Assembly (NCBI GenBank): GCA_902785075.1
Contig: CACZXN010000025.1
Span: forward strand, 1 to 40,237
Length of the DNA: 40,237 bases
DNA from: an uncultured Bacteroidales bacterium
Lineage (GTDB): Bacteria > Bacteroidota > Bacteroidia > Bacteroidales > Bacteroidaceae
Reading direction: 5' to 3'
This document shows, piece by piece, positions 7,726 to 18,092 of this stretch (its first letter is position 1; each line of letters opens with the position of its first letter). A program made the position numbers and the translations under genes. The notes beneath the pieces were generated by a model, which ran no database searches, was not told the origin of the DNA, and saw only the letters and a program-made list of their open reading frames with translations.

Positions 7726-8331
7726 ATGATAGATTTTGTAAGAGGAAAGATTGACGAACTAACTCCGACAACAGCTGTGATTGAGTGTGCTGGTGGTGTT
7801 GGTTATGCTCTTAATATATCACTGAATACGTTCTCTGCTATTCAGGGGAAACCTGAGGCGAAACTATATGTTTATGAGGCGATTAGAGAGGATGCGTGGG
7901 TGCTTTACGGCTTTATCAGCCGTAGTGAGCGCAGTTTGTTTTTGCTCCTTCTGACGGTTTCTGGAGTGGGTGGTAACACGGCTCGAATGGTGCTTTCTTC
8001 GTTCTCTGTGCCTGAGATGGTTTCGATCATCACTGAAGGGAACGATCGTCTGTTGGCAACCGTAAAGGGATTGGGCAAGAAGACTGCTCAAAAGATTATT
8101 TTGGAATTGAAGGACAAGGTGGCTTCGCTGGGTATCGAACCTCAATCGGCAGGTGGAGAATCGACTTCGGTTGCTTCTGTCAACAAAGAAGTGCACGATG
8201 AGGCGGTAGAGGCGCTGAAGATGTTGGGATTCCCTCCAGCTCCTACGAGCAAGGTGGTGAAGGCCATTTTGACAGAAGAACCTGATGCTCCAATTGAACG
8301 TGTGATTAAACTGGCGCTGAAGATGCTCTAA
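7726..8331 (+). CDS. ruvA: Holliday junction branch migration protein RuvA
   Basis: The 201-residue protein has the usual RuvA length. The N-terminal OB-fold starts MIDFVRGKIDEL and includes the GVGYALNIS strand. Two helix-hairpin-helix motifs follow, VSGVGGNTARMVL and VKGLGKKTAQKIILELKDK. After an acidic/serine linker comes the C-terminal three-helix domain (HDEAVEALKMLGF), which contacts RuvB. RuvA binds Holliday junctions as a tetramer and loads the RuvB motor during recombination repair. It sits directly upstream of sprA, an arrangement common in Bacteroidetes. Confidence 0.97.
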   Translation: MIDFVRGKIDELTPTTAVIECAGGVGYALNISLNTFSAIQGKPEAKLYVYEAIREDAWVLYGFISRSERSLFLLLLTVSGVGGNTARMVLSSFSVPEMVSIITEGNDRLLATVKGLGKKTAQKIILELKDKVASLGIEPQSAGGESTSVASVNKEVHDEAVEALKMLGFPPAPTSKVVKAILTEEPDAPIERVIKLALKML

Positions 8332-8337
8332 ACAGTT

Positions 8338-8376
8338 AGCGTTGAAAGTTGAGAATTGAAGAATTGAACATTGAAG
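8338..8376 (+). repeat. TTGAA-type tandem repeat overlapping the sprA start
   Basis: The words GTTGAAAGTTGAGAATTGAA and GAATTGAACATTGAAG follow each other between the ruvA stop and sprA. The TTG proposed as the sprA start codon is part of the last unit. Confidence 0.75.
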
Positions 8377-11300
8377 ACAAAAAATAAAATATCTGCAACT
8401 ATCAGTATCTGGCTCATCGTATTTGCGATGGGCTTTGCTGCTGTATATAGGAGTTCCGGGGTAGAGGAGTTGCAGGAGTATGGTAGCGAGGAGGAGCCGG
8501 TGCTGTCGGAGCGTCCTGAGGAGCCTGAAGATACTGTGCCTCATGTGAGGGTGAAGAAGACGGACAATCCTACCGGTGAACCTCAGGTGGAGACTTCGCT
8601 TGACTTGGCCGATCCTGAGAATCTGAAGTATGAGGTGGGTGAATATGACGAGAAGAGCGGATATTATAAAGTGGGTACGAAACTGGGAGATCATTTCCTC
8701 AGTACTCCAACCCTGATGACGCCCGAGGAGTATGCGACATGGAACACCCGTAAGTTGCTGAAAGATTACTTCAAAATGCGAAATGACTCGCTATTCGTCC
8801 ATAAGGGTAAGGAGAAGTTTGATTTCGCAGATATGCATTTCGACTTGGGTCCTGCTGAGAAGATATTCGGTCCTGGAGGAGTGAGGATCCGTACGAACGG
8901 AAGTGCTGGTTTGAAGGCTGGATTCAATTATAAGTTTACTGATAATCCAACCATATCGGAACGCAACAGAAAGACCACGAATTTCGATTTCGACGAAACG
9001 GTCGATTTGCATGTGACTGCGAGCGTGGGTGATAAGATGAATTTCGATCTCGGTTATAATACCGATGCAACATTCAAATACGATGCCCAGAAGCTGAAAC
9101 TGACCTATGAGGGCAAGGAGGATGAAATCGTCAAGAAACTGGATGCAGGAAATATAGATTTCCCATCGAACAACTCATTGGTTCGTGGTGCCCAGTCGCT
9201 GTTTGGTATTCGTGCCGATTTGCAATTCGGTAAATTGAGTCTTCAAACCGTCATTTCGCAAAAGAAGTCGCAATCGTCATCAGTTGCATCTCGTGGAGGC
9301 GCTCAAATTGATACGTTTATGATTGATGCAGGCAATTATGACGAGAATATGCATTTCTTCCTGGCGCAGTTCTTCCGCGACAACTACGACAAGGCATGTT
9401 CTACATTGCCAACCATCACTTCGGGTGTGGTCATCAATCGTGTGGAGATTTGGGTGACCAACACATCGGGTATTACGGAAAACACGCGTGACATCGTAGG
9501 TTTCGTAGATTTGGGTGAACGTACAAAGATTAGCAATCCCGAATGGCAGGGAATAGGCCAGATGATGCCTCAGAACGGTGCAAACAACCTGTATTCGAAG
9601 ATTGTGAACGAATATCCGAATGCACGTTTCGTTGATCAGGCAAGTACGGTACTGAGTGGCTTGCTTGTGGGTGGTGTGGATTATGAAAAGGTGGAGAATG
9701 CCCGCTTGTTGTCACCATCGGAATATACACTGAATAAACATCTTGGTTACGTTTCTCTCCATAGTAAGTTGAACGTAAACAGCGTTCTGGCAATCGCTTA
9801 TGAATACACTTATGGTGGACAGACCTATCAAGTGGGAGAGTTCTCGTCGGATGTGAAAGACAACGACCAATCACTATTTGTGAAGCTTCTGAAAAATACC
9901 AGCAACACACCAAAGATGGGTAACTGGGATTTGATGATGAAGAATGTGTATTCGTTGAACGCCTATTCGATGCAGCGTGATAAATTCAAGCTCGATATCA
10001 AATACCTCAGTGATACAACAGGAGTATCGCTTTCGTACATCCCCGAAGGACAATTCAAGCAAACCACCATTCTCAAGATGATGAATCTCGATCGTTTGGA
10101 CGACAATATGAAAACCAATCCAAACGGGCGGTTCGACTTTATTGAGGGCTATACGGTAAATACCCAGCATGCGAAGATTATCTTCCCTGTCGTTGAACCT
10201 TTTGGCGACTGGCTACGAACGCAATTGGCTGACGAAGCTTTGGCAGACAAGTATTGTTTTGACGAGCTATACGATTCGACCAAGACGGTTGCGAACCAGA
10301 TAGCAGAGAAGAACAAGTTCTCGATGCAGGGTGAATACAAAGGCTCATCGTCCCAGAATGAGATATCTTTAGGTGCTACGGACATTCCAAAAGGTTCTGT
10401 GGTTGTAACCGCAGGAGGTGTCACTTTGACGGAGAATACAGATTATACGGTTGATTATGATCGAGGAGTAGTAACCGTGATCAACCAAAGCATCATCGAT
10501 GCAGGAACGAATGTGAATGTCAGTCTTGAGAGCCAGTCGGATTACCAACTGATGCGTAAGACGATGTTGGGTGTAAACTGGAATTATGACTTCTCGAAGA
10601 ATCTGCAGTTCGGAGGTACATGGATGAAACTCTCGGAACAACCCGTAACGAATAAAGTGACGATGGGAGCAGAACCTCTGAATAATATGGTGTGGGGGTT
10701 GAATCTGAACTGGAAGCAGAATAGTCAATGGCTCACAAATATGATTGACAAACTGCCGTTTATCGAAGTGAGTCAACCATCAAGCATTAACTTCAGCGGA
10801 GAGTTTGCCCAGCTTATCGCAGGAAAAGTGAAAGGCGTTCAAGCCAACGCTTCGTATCTTGATGACTTTGAGAACACCAAGGATAAATACAACTACGCAA
10901 CTCCGTCAGCATGGATGTTGAGCTCTACACCATTCACGCAGGAATACGCGACATTAGGTAATGATGTGAAAAACGGCTACAATCGTGCACGACTGGCTTG
11001 GTACACCATTGACCCTCTGTTTACCCGTCGTAGTTCCTCTTTGACTCCTGGACACATTAAGAGCGATTTGGATCAACTGTCAAATCATTATGTCCGTGAG
11101 GTCTTTGTCCGTGAGGTCTATCCGAATAAAGATGTGAATCAAGGAGAGGCAAATACCCTGTCGATTCTCAATGTGGCGTTCTATCCAAACGAACGAGGTC
11201 CGTATAACCTCGACCCAGATGTAGATTCAAACGGTCATCTGAACAACCCACGAAAGCGCTGGGGAGGTATGACTCGTAGGATAGATGTCAGCAATTTTGA

Positions 11301-14300
11301 GTCACAGAACATTCAGTATGTGGAGTTCTGGATGCTTGACCCATTTATCTACACGAGAAATAAAGCAGACGGAAAGCATTACGGAGGAGACTTCTATCTC
11401 AACTTAGGAGAAGTGAGTGAGGATGTGCTGAAAGACGGAAAGAAATTCTATGAGAGCGGTATGTCAGTCAGCGGAGCTTCGTCCTACTTAGAAACGGTAT
11501 GGGGTAGGGTTCCAAACGAAAAGAGTGTGGTTTATTCGTTTAGTAATGAAAGTGGTGCGCGTGAAAAGCAAGATGTCGGAATGAACGGTCTCTCATCAGA
11601 GGACGAACGCTCGTATGGTGCCTATGTTGACTATCTGAATGCCATAAAGGGAAAGGTGAGACAAGAGGTCTATGACTCTATCTATAATGACCCGGCAGGC
11701 GACGATTATCATTACTTCAGAGGTTCGGACTTTGATTCCAGACAAACTTCGATTTTGGATCGATACAAACTCATCAATAACCCAGAAGGCAACTCTCCAA
11801 ACACCAGTGAAAGCGGAGAATCGTATAGTACAGCCTATAAGACAACCCCTGATGTGGAGGATGCAAATCAAGACTATACGATGAATGAGTATGAGAACTA
11901 CTATCAGTATAAAGTAAGTATCCGTCCGGAAGATTTGGTAGTAGGTCGTAACTACATCATCGATGAGCGTAAGACGAACGTGAAACTGAGAAACGGAAAC
12001 ACAGAAGAAGCTACTTGGTATCAGTTCCGCATTCCGCTCGATGATTATCAGCGTAAGGTGGGAAGTATCAGCGGAATGAGCAGCATTCGTTTCATGCGTG
12101 TATTCCTCACAGATTTTGAAGAACCAATTGTATTGCGTTTTGCCTCGTTCGATTTGGTGAAGGGTGAATGGCGTAACTATACCAAACCTTTGTTCACGGG
12201 CGATAAGCCAAGTGTGAGTGGTTCTGTGCGTACTTCTGCAGTCAATATCGAGGAAAACAACGATAAGACTCCTGTGAACTATGTATTGCCTCCAGGAGTG
12301 ACGCGTGTGGTTGATCCGGAAGAACCACAATTATCACAAGCAAACGAGCAGGCTTTGTCGATTATCGTTGAGAATCTGTCACCAGGTGATGCACGTGCGG
12401 TTTACAAAAACATCACCAAAGACTTGCGTAAATATAAGCACATGCAGATGTTCGTACACGCAAATGCAATGCAAGGCGACAATCAGCTGCAAGACAACCA
12501 GATGAGTATGTTCATTCGATTAGGAAGTGACTATAAGAACAACTACTATGAATATGAAATTCCACTTGTCCTGACTCCTGAAGGTCATTATGATACTTAC
12601 ACCACGAAGGGCTGTGAGGCTGTTTGGCCAGCAGAGAATATGCTTGATATCGACTTTGAAGTACTTACTTCAGTTAAGCACGCTCGCAACAAAGCAAAGG
12701 CAGAAGGAACAGCCAATTATACACAGCTGTATTATGAGTATGATCCAAGCAATCCAAACAATAAGATCAGCGTAATGGGTAATCCGTCATTAGGTGAGGT
12801 GAAGACGATGATGATAGGTATAAGAAATAACGGAAGAAACACAGGATCGGTAGAGGTGTGGGTGAACGAGTTGCGTCTGCAAGATTATAATAATGATGGT
12901 GGTATAGCTGCCCAAGGAAACCTGAGTGTACAACTATCTGACTTGGGAAGCATTAATGTGGCAGGTCACCTTGAAACAGCTGGATATGGAGGATTGGAAG
13001 AAGGCGTATCGACACGTCGTGATGATAACCTCTACGAATGGAACCTTACGACCAACTTTGATTTAGGTAGGTTCTTCCCTGAAAAATGGAAGATGAGTCT
13101 GCCGCTCTATTATTCATATTCTTGGCAAAAGATTTCTCCTAAGTACAATCCGTTCGATACCGATATGTTGCTGAAAGATGCCCTTGATGAGTGTGAGAAT
13201 CAAGCAGCACGCGACTCTTTGAGTAATCTGACAGAATCAATCGTCAAGAATAAGAACTTCTCGTTGAGCAATTGGAAGTCGAGATATACGAGTCGGGTTC
13301 CTATGCCTTACGATCCTTCGAACTTCGCTTTCAGCTATTCATATAGTCAACGATACAAGACAGGTCAAACGACCGTGTATGAGAATGATGAGAACTGGAA
13401 ATTCAATATGAATTACAGCTATTCTCCAAAATACAAGACCTGGGAACCATTCAAGAACTTGAAAGGTAAGTCGAAGTGGCTGGATATTATCAAGGCACAG
13501 AATCTGAATTATCTGCCACAGAGTATCTCATTCAATACAGACATCACTCGTAGCTATTACGAATTCCAAGAACGTGATATGGATTATGGCGTGAAATTGC
13601 CTGTCATCTTCTCTGAACAGTTCCTTTGGAATCGTCAGCTTTCTTTGCGTTGGGATATCTTCAAGTCGCTCTCATTGCAATATACCTCTGCTACCCATGC
13701 AGAAATAGAAGAACCCTATACGGTCATCAATAAGGATTTGTATCCTGATGCCTATGAGGCTTGGAAAGATTCTGTGAAACATAGTCTCGCACACTTTGGC
13801 CGCCCGTTGACCTATGCTTCTTCATTCAATGCTTCCTACAAGGTTCCTTTGGATAAGATTCCTGTATTCGATTGGTTGGCTGTCGATGGAAGCTATGCAA
13901 GCAATTATGGATGGAATCGCGGAACAGAACTCGAGGATGGTTCTTCATTAGGACATACAGCGAATACACAGCGTACCATCAATGTGAATGCGAGGGTGAA
14001 TATGGAGACGTTGTATAAGAAATGGAAGTTCCTCGATGATGCCAACAAGCGTTTCTCAGGGACAAATAAGAAGACCACAACGACTTCAAGGACTTCCACA
14101 CCTTCTACTCCTGCTAATAATGCGGCAAATGCACGGAATGCGAATGGAAACGGAGCTCAGGCTTCGGATGATAAGTCGAAATCGACGAAGAAAAACTTCT
14201 CGAAAGAAGTAACCCTGAATGACAGTACATATACTGATGTGCCACACGGACAGAAGTCGAAACGACTGATTGTAAAGGCTACCACTAAGGAAGGAAAGAC

Positions 14301-15924
14301 TTATAAACTGAAATATAAAAAGGTGGATGAGAACACCATTAGGGTTAAGAATAGAGATACCATCCCTGTGAAGATTACGGTAACCGCTAAAGAACCGCTT
14401 GACGATCGAGGCTGGTATAAGGCCTTACAGACAGTTGCTCGTGGTTTGATGATGCTTCGCAATATCAATGTCACCTATCGTAACACATACGCAATGACCC
14501 TACCAGGTCTCAGAAATGAAATCGGAGATGCGTTCGGACAGAAGTCTGTAAACGGAGCTTTGTCTCCAGGATTGGATTTCGCGTTCGGTGCTGTTGGAGA
14601 TGGTTTTGTGAATAAAGCCGTTCGGAACGGGTGGTTGATGGATAACGATTCGAATATCACAACTCCTGTATCTACCAATGCGACTGAAGATTTGCAAGTA
14701 AGGGCAACCCTCGAACCGCTTCGCGATTTGAAGATTGATTTGTCTGCTTCGCGTAATGTGAACAAGTCGAAGAGTGTACAATTCATGTATGCGGGAATGC
14801 CGACCACTCAAAGCGGTAGTTTCAACATGACGATTATTTCAGCTACGACAGCATTTTCAGGGAGTGGAACCATTACTGATAACTATAACTCTAAACCGTT
14901 TAATGAGTTCCTGAGGAATCTGGATGTTGTGAAAACACGACTTGAACAAAAGTATGAAGGTGTTACTTATCCGGTAGGAACAGGTGCTGCGTTTGAGGGT
15001 AAACCTTATAATGCGGAGAACGGAAGTGTAGATAAGTATTCTCCAGACGTGATGATTCCTGCATTCCTTGCTGCATATACAGGCTCAAATTCGTCGAGCT
15101 GCAACTTGGATATCTTCCCTTCAATACTGAGGATGCTACCTAACTGGTCGTTCACTTACTCGGGACTTTCTAAGCTTGGTTGGTTCTCAAGGCATTTCAA
15201 GAGTTTCAACATCAACCACGCATATAAGAGTGTTTACTCTGTCGGAGCTTACAATTCATATACGAACTACATGGGTATCATGAACGATATGGGATTCATC
15301 CTTGATGTCACGTCAGGCAATCCTATCCCAAGTAGTATGTACAACATCAGTACGGTTTCCATCAACGAGTCGTTCTCTCCGCTGATTGGTATCGATATGA
15401 CCTTCAACAACAGTATGACCGCCAAGCTTGAGTACAAGAAGAACCGTATGTTGAATCTTAGTCTTACATCAGTTGCTTTGACTGAAAACTATTCGAACGA
15501 TATCGTAGTGGGAATGAGCTATAAGGTGAAAGACTTGAATCTCTTTGGCGCTAAACGTATTCAGTCGGGTGAGCCGAAGAAAAAGAAGAATTCGAAGAAA
15601 GCGGCTGATGAGAATGCAGCAAAGACAACTACAACAACGAATACGAGAGTGGGAGGAGTGAGTCACGATCTGAATCTGACATTTAACTTCACGTATCGTA
15701 TGCAGAACGCATTGAATCGTAATATTCAGACACAAGTAGCAACTGCTACAAACGGAAGTACTGCCTACAAGATTTCAATGACTGCTGACTATACCTTCAG
15801 CCGTATGCTGACAATCAGCGGATATCTCGATTGGCAGAAGAACGTACCGCTTGTGTCTGCAACCTCTTATCCTACGACTACAGCCGATTTCGGAATCAGT
15901 TGTAAGTTTATGTTGACAAGATAG
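8371..15924 (+). CDS. sprA: Type IX secretion outer-membrane translocon SprA (Sov)
   Basis: The roughly 2517-residue protein matches SprA/Sov, the giant outer-membrane beta-barrel that forms the exit channel of the type IX secretion system. An N-terminal hydrophobic segment (ISIWLIVFAMGFAAVY, about residues 8-23) is the likely signal sequence. Most of the protein is strand-rich with many aromatic and Asn residues, including long stretches typical of the SprA N-terminal repeat domain. Two low-complexity Lys/Thr/Asn-rich loops are visible near 1896-1938 and 2396-2428. The C-terminus ends FGISCKFMLTR, as in outer-membrane barrels. The only start that keeps the signal sequence is TTG at 8371, since a stop lies six bases upstream and the first ATG is inside the hydrophobic segment. 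The start sits within intergenic TTGAA-type repeats. Confidence 0.95.
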   Translation: MKTKNKISATISIWLIVFAMGFAAVYRSSGVEELQEYGSEEEPVLSERPEEPEDTVPHVRVKKTDNPTGEPQVETSLDLADPENLKYEVGEYDEKSGYYKVGTKLGDHFLSTPTLMTPEEYATWNTRKLLKDYFKMRNDSLFVHKGKEKFDFADMHFDLGPAEKIFGPGGVRIRTNGSAGLKAGFNYKFTDNPTISERNRKTTNFDFDETVDLHVTASVGDKMNFDLGYNTDATFKYDAQKLKLTYEGKEDEIVKKLDAGNIDFPSNNSLVRGAQSLFGIRADLQFGKLSLQTVISQKKSQSSSVASRGGAQIDTFMIDAGNYDENMHFFLAQFFRDNYDKACSTLPTITSGVVINRVEIWVTNTSGITENTRDIVGFVDLGERTKISNPEWQGIGQMMPQNGANNLYSKIVNEYPNARFVDQASTVLSGLLVGGVDYEKVENARLLSPSEYTLNKHLGYVSLHSKLNVNSVLAIAYEYTYGGQTYQVGEFSSDVKDNDQSLFVKLLKNTSNTPKMGNWDLMMKNVYSLNAYSMQRDKFKLDIKYLSDTTGVSLSYIPEGQFKQTTILKMMNLDRLDDNMKTNPNGRFDFIEGYTVNTQHAKIIFPVVEPFGDWLRTQLADEALADKYCFDELYDSTKTVANQIAEKNKFSMQGEYKGSSSQNEISLGATDIPKGSVVVTAGGVTLTENTDYTVDYDRGVVTVINQSIIDAGTNVNVSLESQSDYQLMRKTMLGVNWNYDFSKNLQFGGTWMKLSEQPVTNKVTMGAEPLNNMVWGLNLNWKQNSQWLTNMIDKLPFIEVSQPSSINFSGEFAQLIAGKVKGVQANASYLDDFENTKDKYNYATPSAWMLSSTPFTQEYATLGNDVKNGYNRARLAWYTIDPLFTRRSSSLTPGHIKSDLDQLSNHYVREVFVREVYPNKDVNQGEANTLSILNVAFYPNERGPYNLDPDVDSNGHLNNPRKRWGGMTRRIDVSNFESQNIQYVEFWMLDPFIYTRNKADGKHYGGDFYLNLGEVSEDVLKDGKKFYESGMSVSGASSYLETVWGRVPNEKSVVYSFSNESGAREKQDVGMNGLSSEDERSYGAYVDYLNAIKGKVRQEVYDSIYNDPAGDDYHYFRGSDFDSRQTSILDRYKLINNPEGNSPNTSESGESYSTAYKTTPDVEDANQDYTMNEYENYYQYKVSIRPEDLVVGRNYIIDERKTNVKLRNGNTEEATWYQFRIPLDDYQRKVGSISGMSSIRFMRVFLTDFEEPIVLRFASFDLVKGEWRNYTKPLFTGDKPSVSGSVRTSAVNIEENNDKTPVNYVLPPGVTRVVDPEEPQLSQANEQALSIIVENLSPGDARAVYKNITKDLRKYKHMQMFVHANAMQGDNQLQDNQMSMFIRLGSDYKNNYYEYEIPLVLTPEGHYDTYTTKGCEAVWPAENMLDIDFEVLTSVKHARNKAKAEGTANYTQLYYEYDPSNPNNKISVMGNPSLGEVKTMMIGIRNNGRNTGSVEVWVNELRLQDYNNDGGIAAQGNLSVQLSDLGSINVAGHLETAGYGGLEEGVSTRRDDNLYEWNLTTNFDLGRFFPEKWKMSLPLYYSYSWQKISPKYNPFDTDMLLKDALDECENQAARDSLSNLTESIVKNKNFSLSNWKSRYTSRVPMPYDPSNFAFSYSYSQRYKTGQTTVYENDENWKFNMNYSYSPKYKTWEPFKNLKGKSKWLDIIKAQNLNYLPQSISFNTDITRSYYEFQERDMDYGVKLPVIFSEQFLWNRQLSLRWDIFKSLSLQYTSATHAEIEEPYTVINKDLYPDAYEAWKDSVKHSLAHFGRPLTYASSFNASYKVPLDKIPVFDWLAVDGSYASNYGWNRGTELEDGSSLGHTANTQRTINVNARVNMETLYKKWKFLDDANKRFSGTNKKTTTTSRTSTPSTPANNAANARNANGNGAQASDDKSKSTKKNFSKEVTLNDSTYTDVPHGQKSKRLIVKATTKEGKTYKLKYKKVDENTIRVKNRDTIPVKITVTAKEPLDDRGWYKALQTVARGLMMLRNINVTYRNTYAMTLPGLRNEIGDAFGQKSVNGALSPGLDFAFGAVGDGFVNKAVRNGWLMDNDSNITTPVSTNATEDLQVRATLEPLRDLKIDLSASRNVNKSKSVQFMYAGMPTTQSGSFNMTIISATTAFSGSGTITDNYNSKPFNEFLRNLDVVKTRLEQKYEGVTYPVGTGAAFEGKPYNAENGSVDKYSPDVMIPAFLAAYTGSNSSSCNLDIFPSILRMLPNWSFTYSGLSKLGWFSRHFKSFNINHAYKSVYSVGAYNSYTNYMGIMNDMGFILDVTSGNPIPSSMYNISTVSINESFSPLIGIDMTFNNSMTAKLEYKKNRMLNLSLTSVALTENYSNDIVVGMSYKVKDLNLFGAKRIQSGEPKKKKNSKKAADENAAKTTTTTNTRVGGVSHDLNLTFNFTYRMQNALNRNIQTQVATATNGSTAYKISMTADYTFSRMLTISGYLDWQKNVPLVSATSYPTTTADFGISCKFMLTR

Positions 15925-15971
15925 TGTGATTTACATTTAGGATTTACAATTTAGCAATTGACTGACACAGC

Positions 15972-16667
15972 ATGCCTAAGACAGACATCATACTCGCATT
16001 GATTCACGCAAAAGACTGGGACGGACTTTACCAACATTTCAGGTCTGCCTCTAATGCCGATTTCCGCAAGATGGAGGTTGTGGTTCGTGAGCGAGTGATG
16101 CCTCAGCTATCCAATCAGGATTTCTGGGAGGCTTATCAGCGCCTCCTTGAGTATCGTCGTCAGGCATTTCTGCCTTGTGTCTTAGGTGCTGCAGGTTTGG
16201 CGAAAGATGGAACGCTCGATTTTCGCTGCAAGGAGGCTCAGTCAGTAGCCCAATGGCTGCATGACAATTCGCCTGAATCGCTTGCAAAGATTGTCAGGAT
16301 GGCTCTTCCGATGTTGGTTTCTGCTGAACAGATTGAGGCGCTCTTCCAGTTTGCCGGATTTCATGATGAACGTGAGTGTGTTGCGGTGCTGTTGAAAGAA
16401 TCGACACCGTATGCCTATTATGTTCTGTTCAATGTATTGCGTCGAGCAGCCGACAACCAATCGTTGCTACATGCTGCTTGTCTGGCTATTATGAAGAAGA
16501 ACGATGATATGTCGTTCAATATGGCAAGTTTGCTTAGAAGTTATTTTGATTTAATTGATATTAAAAGTACTTTCTCCCTGCAGATTGAACCTTACGAACT
16601 GAGCTATATAGAGCAGTCGTACGACAATTTTCTGCATGTGCTGAAAGGCAAAAGACCCAAAGTATGA
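15972..16667 (+). CDS. Hypothetical helical protein between sprA and subtilase
   Basis: The 231-residue product starts MPKTDIILALIHAKDW and is almost wholly alpha-helical, with repeated helix pairs that could form a TPR-like or HEAT-like solenoid; no exact repeat was defined. It has no signal peptide, so it should be cytoplasmic. Its stop overlaps the start of the subtilase gene (ATGA at 16664-16667), indicating translational coupling. The gene sits in the sprA neighbourhood, but a role in secretion is not shown. The 47-base gap before it consists of ATTTACA-type repeats. Confidence 0.75.
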   Translation: MPKTDIILALIHAKDWDGLYQHFRSASNADFRKMEVVVRERVMPQLSNQDFWEAYQRLLEYRRQAFLPCVLGAAGLAKDGTLDFRCKEAQSVAQWLHDNSPESLAKIVRMALPMLVSAEQIEALFQFAGFHDERECVAVLLKESTPYAYYVLFNVLRRAADNQSLLHAACLAIMKKNDDMSFNMASLLRSYFDLIDIKSTFSLQIEPYELSYIEQSYDNFLHVLKGKRPKV

Positions 16668-18034
16668 AAAAACTATTAACAAGTTTGTTGCTCGCGATCA
16701 GCATGCAGGCTTTTTCGCAAGCGTTTACACCTTATTATAAATATAGGGTGTACTTGACTGACAAGAAGCAGTCAGAGTTTTCAATTCGTCATCCTGAGCA
16801 GTTCCTTTCGCAGAAAGCAATCGAAAGACGCAATCGTCAGGGTATCAAGATTGATGAGACAGACATTCCTGTTTGTGCCACTTATGTCAATCAGATACGT
16901 GATATGGGCGTGAAGATTGCGCATACCAGCAAGTGGAACAATACGGTTGTGGTTAGTTGTACTGATACAACGGTAATGAGTCGTATCGCTCAGTTGCCAT
17001 TCGTGTCAGGCACTCGTCGTGTGGCTCATTACACCAAGCCTACTACTCAACCAGGCGATGAGCGCAAGAACAATCAGGTTAAGGAATTCAGCTTGTCTCC
17101 AGGTTCCACTTATGGCCGTTTGGCTTATGAACAGATTTCGCAGTTGAATGGTATCGCGCTTCATGGAGCAGGCTTCAAAGGTGAGGGTATGACGGTAGCA
17201 ATCATCGATGGAGGATTCTTAAATGTTGATGTGATCAAGGGATTCCAGAATACGAAGATTCTGGGTACGAAAGACTTTGTTGACCCAACTGAGAACTTCT
17301 ACGCTACAGGTAGTCACGGAATGATGGTGCTCTCATGCTTGGGTGCCAATATCCCTAACTATATGGTTGGAACAGCTCCAGAAGCAAGTTACTGGCTCAT
17401 TATGTCTGAGGATGGTGCAAGCGAGCAGCTGATTGAGGAAGACAACTGGTCAGCAGCTATTGAGTTTGCTGATAGTGTGGGTGTTGATGTTATCAATACC
17501 TCACTTGGTTATTACGATTTTGACAACAAAGCTGACAATCTAGGTCACGAATCGCTCGACGGACATACTCACATCTGTTCACATTCTGCCTCGATGGTTG
17601 CTTCAAAGGGTATGATACTTTGCTGCAGTGCAGGTAATTCGGGCGATGATCCTTGGAAGAAGATAACTGCTCCAGCTGATGCTTTCGATGTACTTACTGT
17701 CGGAGCGGTGAATCCAAGTGGTACACGAGTTTCGTTCTCGTCACAAGGAAATACGGCAGACGGACGTATCAAGCCCGATGTGATGGCGATAGGTCTTCCT
17801 TCTGCTGTTTATGAACCGGATGGCGACATTTCCTATTCGGCAGGTACCTCGTTCTCTTCGCCTATCCTTTGTGGTATGGTGACTTGTCTGTGGCAATCTT
17901 TGCCTCATCTGAATGCTTATCAAATCATTGATATCGTACGCAAGAGTGGCAATCGTGCAGACAAGCCAGACGAGCTTTACGGATATGGTATCCCTGATTT
18001 CTTCAAGGCATATACGATTGGTTTAACATATTAG
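16664..18034 (+). CDS. Secreted S8 family serine protease (subtilase)
   Basis: The 456-residue precursor has a signal peptide (KKLLTSLLLAISMQAFSQA, about 2-20). A prodomain-like region covers about 25-125. The subtilisin triad is visible: Asp182 in AIIDGGF, His218 in TGSHGMMVLS and Ser396 in GTSFSSP; the oxyanion Asn325 lies in CCSAGNSG. The protein ends soon after the catalytic domain, so I see no type IX C-terminal sorting domain; it is likely periplasmic or exported by another route. It is coupled to the upstream helical protein and lies close behind sprA. A subtilase next to the translocon gene could act on envelope or secreted proteins, but its substrate cannot be read from sequence. Confidence 0.93.
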   Translation: MKKLLTSLLLAISMQAFSQAFTPYYKYRVYLTDKKQSEFSIRHPEQFLSQKAIERRNRQGIKIDETDIPVCATYVNQIRDMGVKIAHTSKWNNTVVVSCTDTTVMSRIAQLPFVSGTRRVAHYTKPTTQPGDERKNNQVKEFSLSPGSTYGRLAYEQISQLNGIALHGAGFKGEGMTVAIIDGGFLNVDVIKGFQNTKILGTKDFVDPTENFYATGSHGMMVLSCLGANIPNYMVGTAPEASYWLIMSEDGASEQLIEEDNWSAAIEFADSVGVDVINTSLGYYDFDNKADNLGHESLDGHTHICSHSASMVASKGMILCCSAGNSGDDPWKKITAPADAFDVLTVGAVNPSGTRVSFSSQGNTADGRIKPDVMAIGLPSAVYEPDGDISYSAGTSFSSPILCGMVTCLWQSLPHLNAYQIIDIVRKSGNRADKPDELYGYGIPDFFKAYTIGLTY

Positions 18035-18036
18035 GA

Positions 18037-18074
18037 GACCCTCCCCCTTTCCCCTCCCTTTAGGGCGGGGAGTG
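18037..18074. repeat. GC-rich palindromic element upstream of xseA
   Basis: A C-rich arm (GACCCTCCCCC) and a hairpin-like CCCTCCCTTTAGGGCGGGGAG lie between the subtilase stop and the xseA ATG. It is an approximate inverted copy of the element inside xseA at 18148-18180, so the two flank the first codons of xseA. Confidence 0.75.
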
Positions 18075-18092
18075 ATCACTGCAAACACCGAA

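Noticed and set aside
7864-8694. Reverse frame of 276 aa across ruvA and sprA
   Set aside because: It overlaps two well-supported genes and has no recognisable motif.
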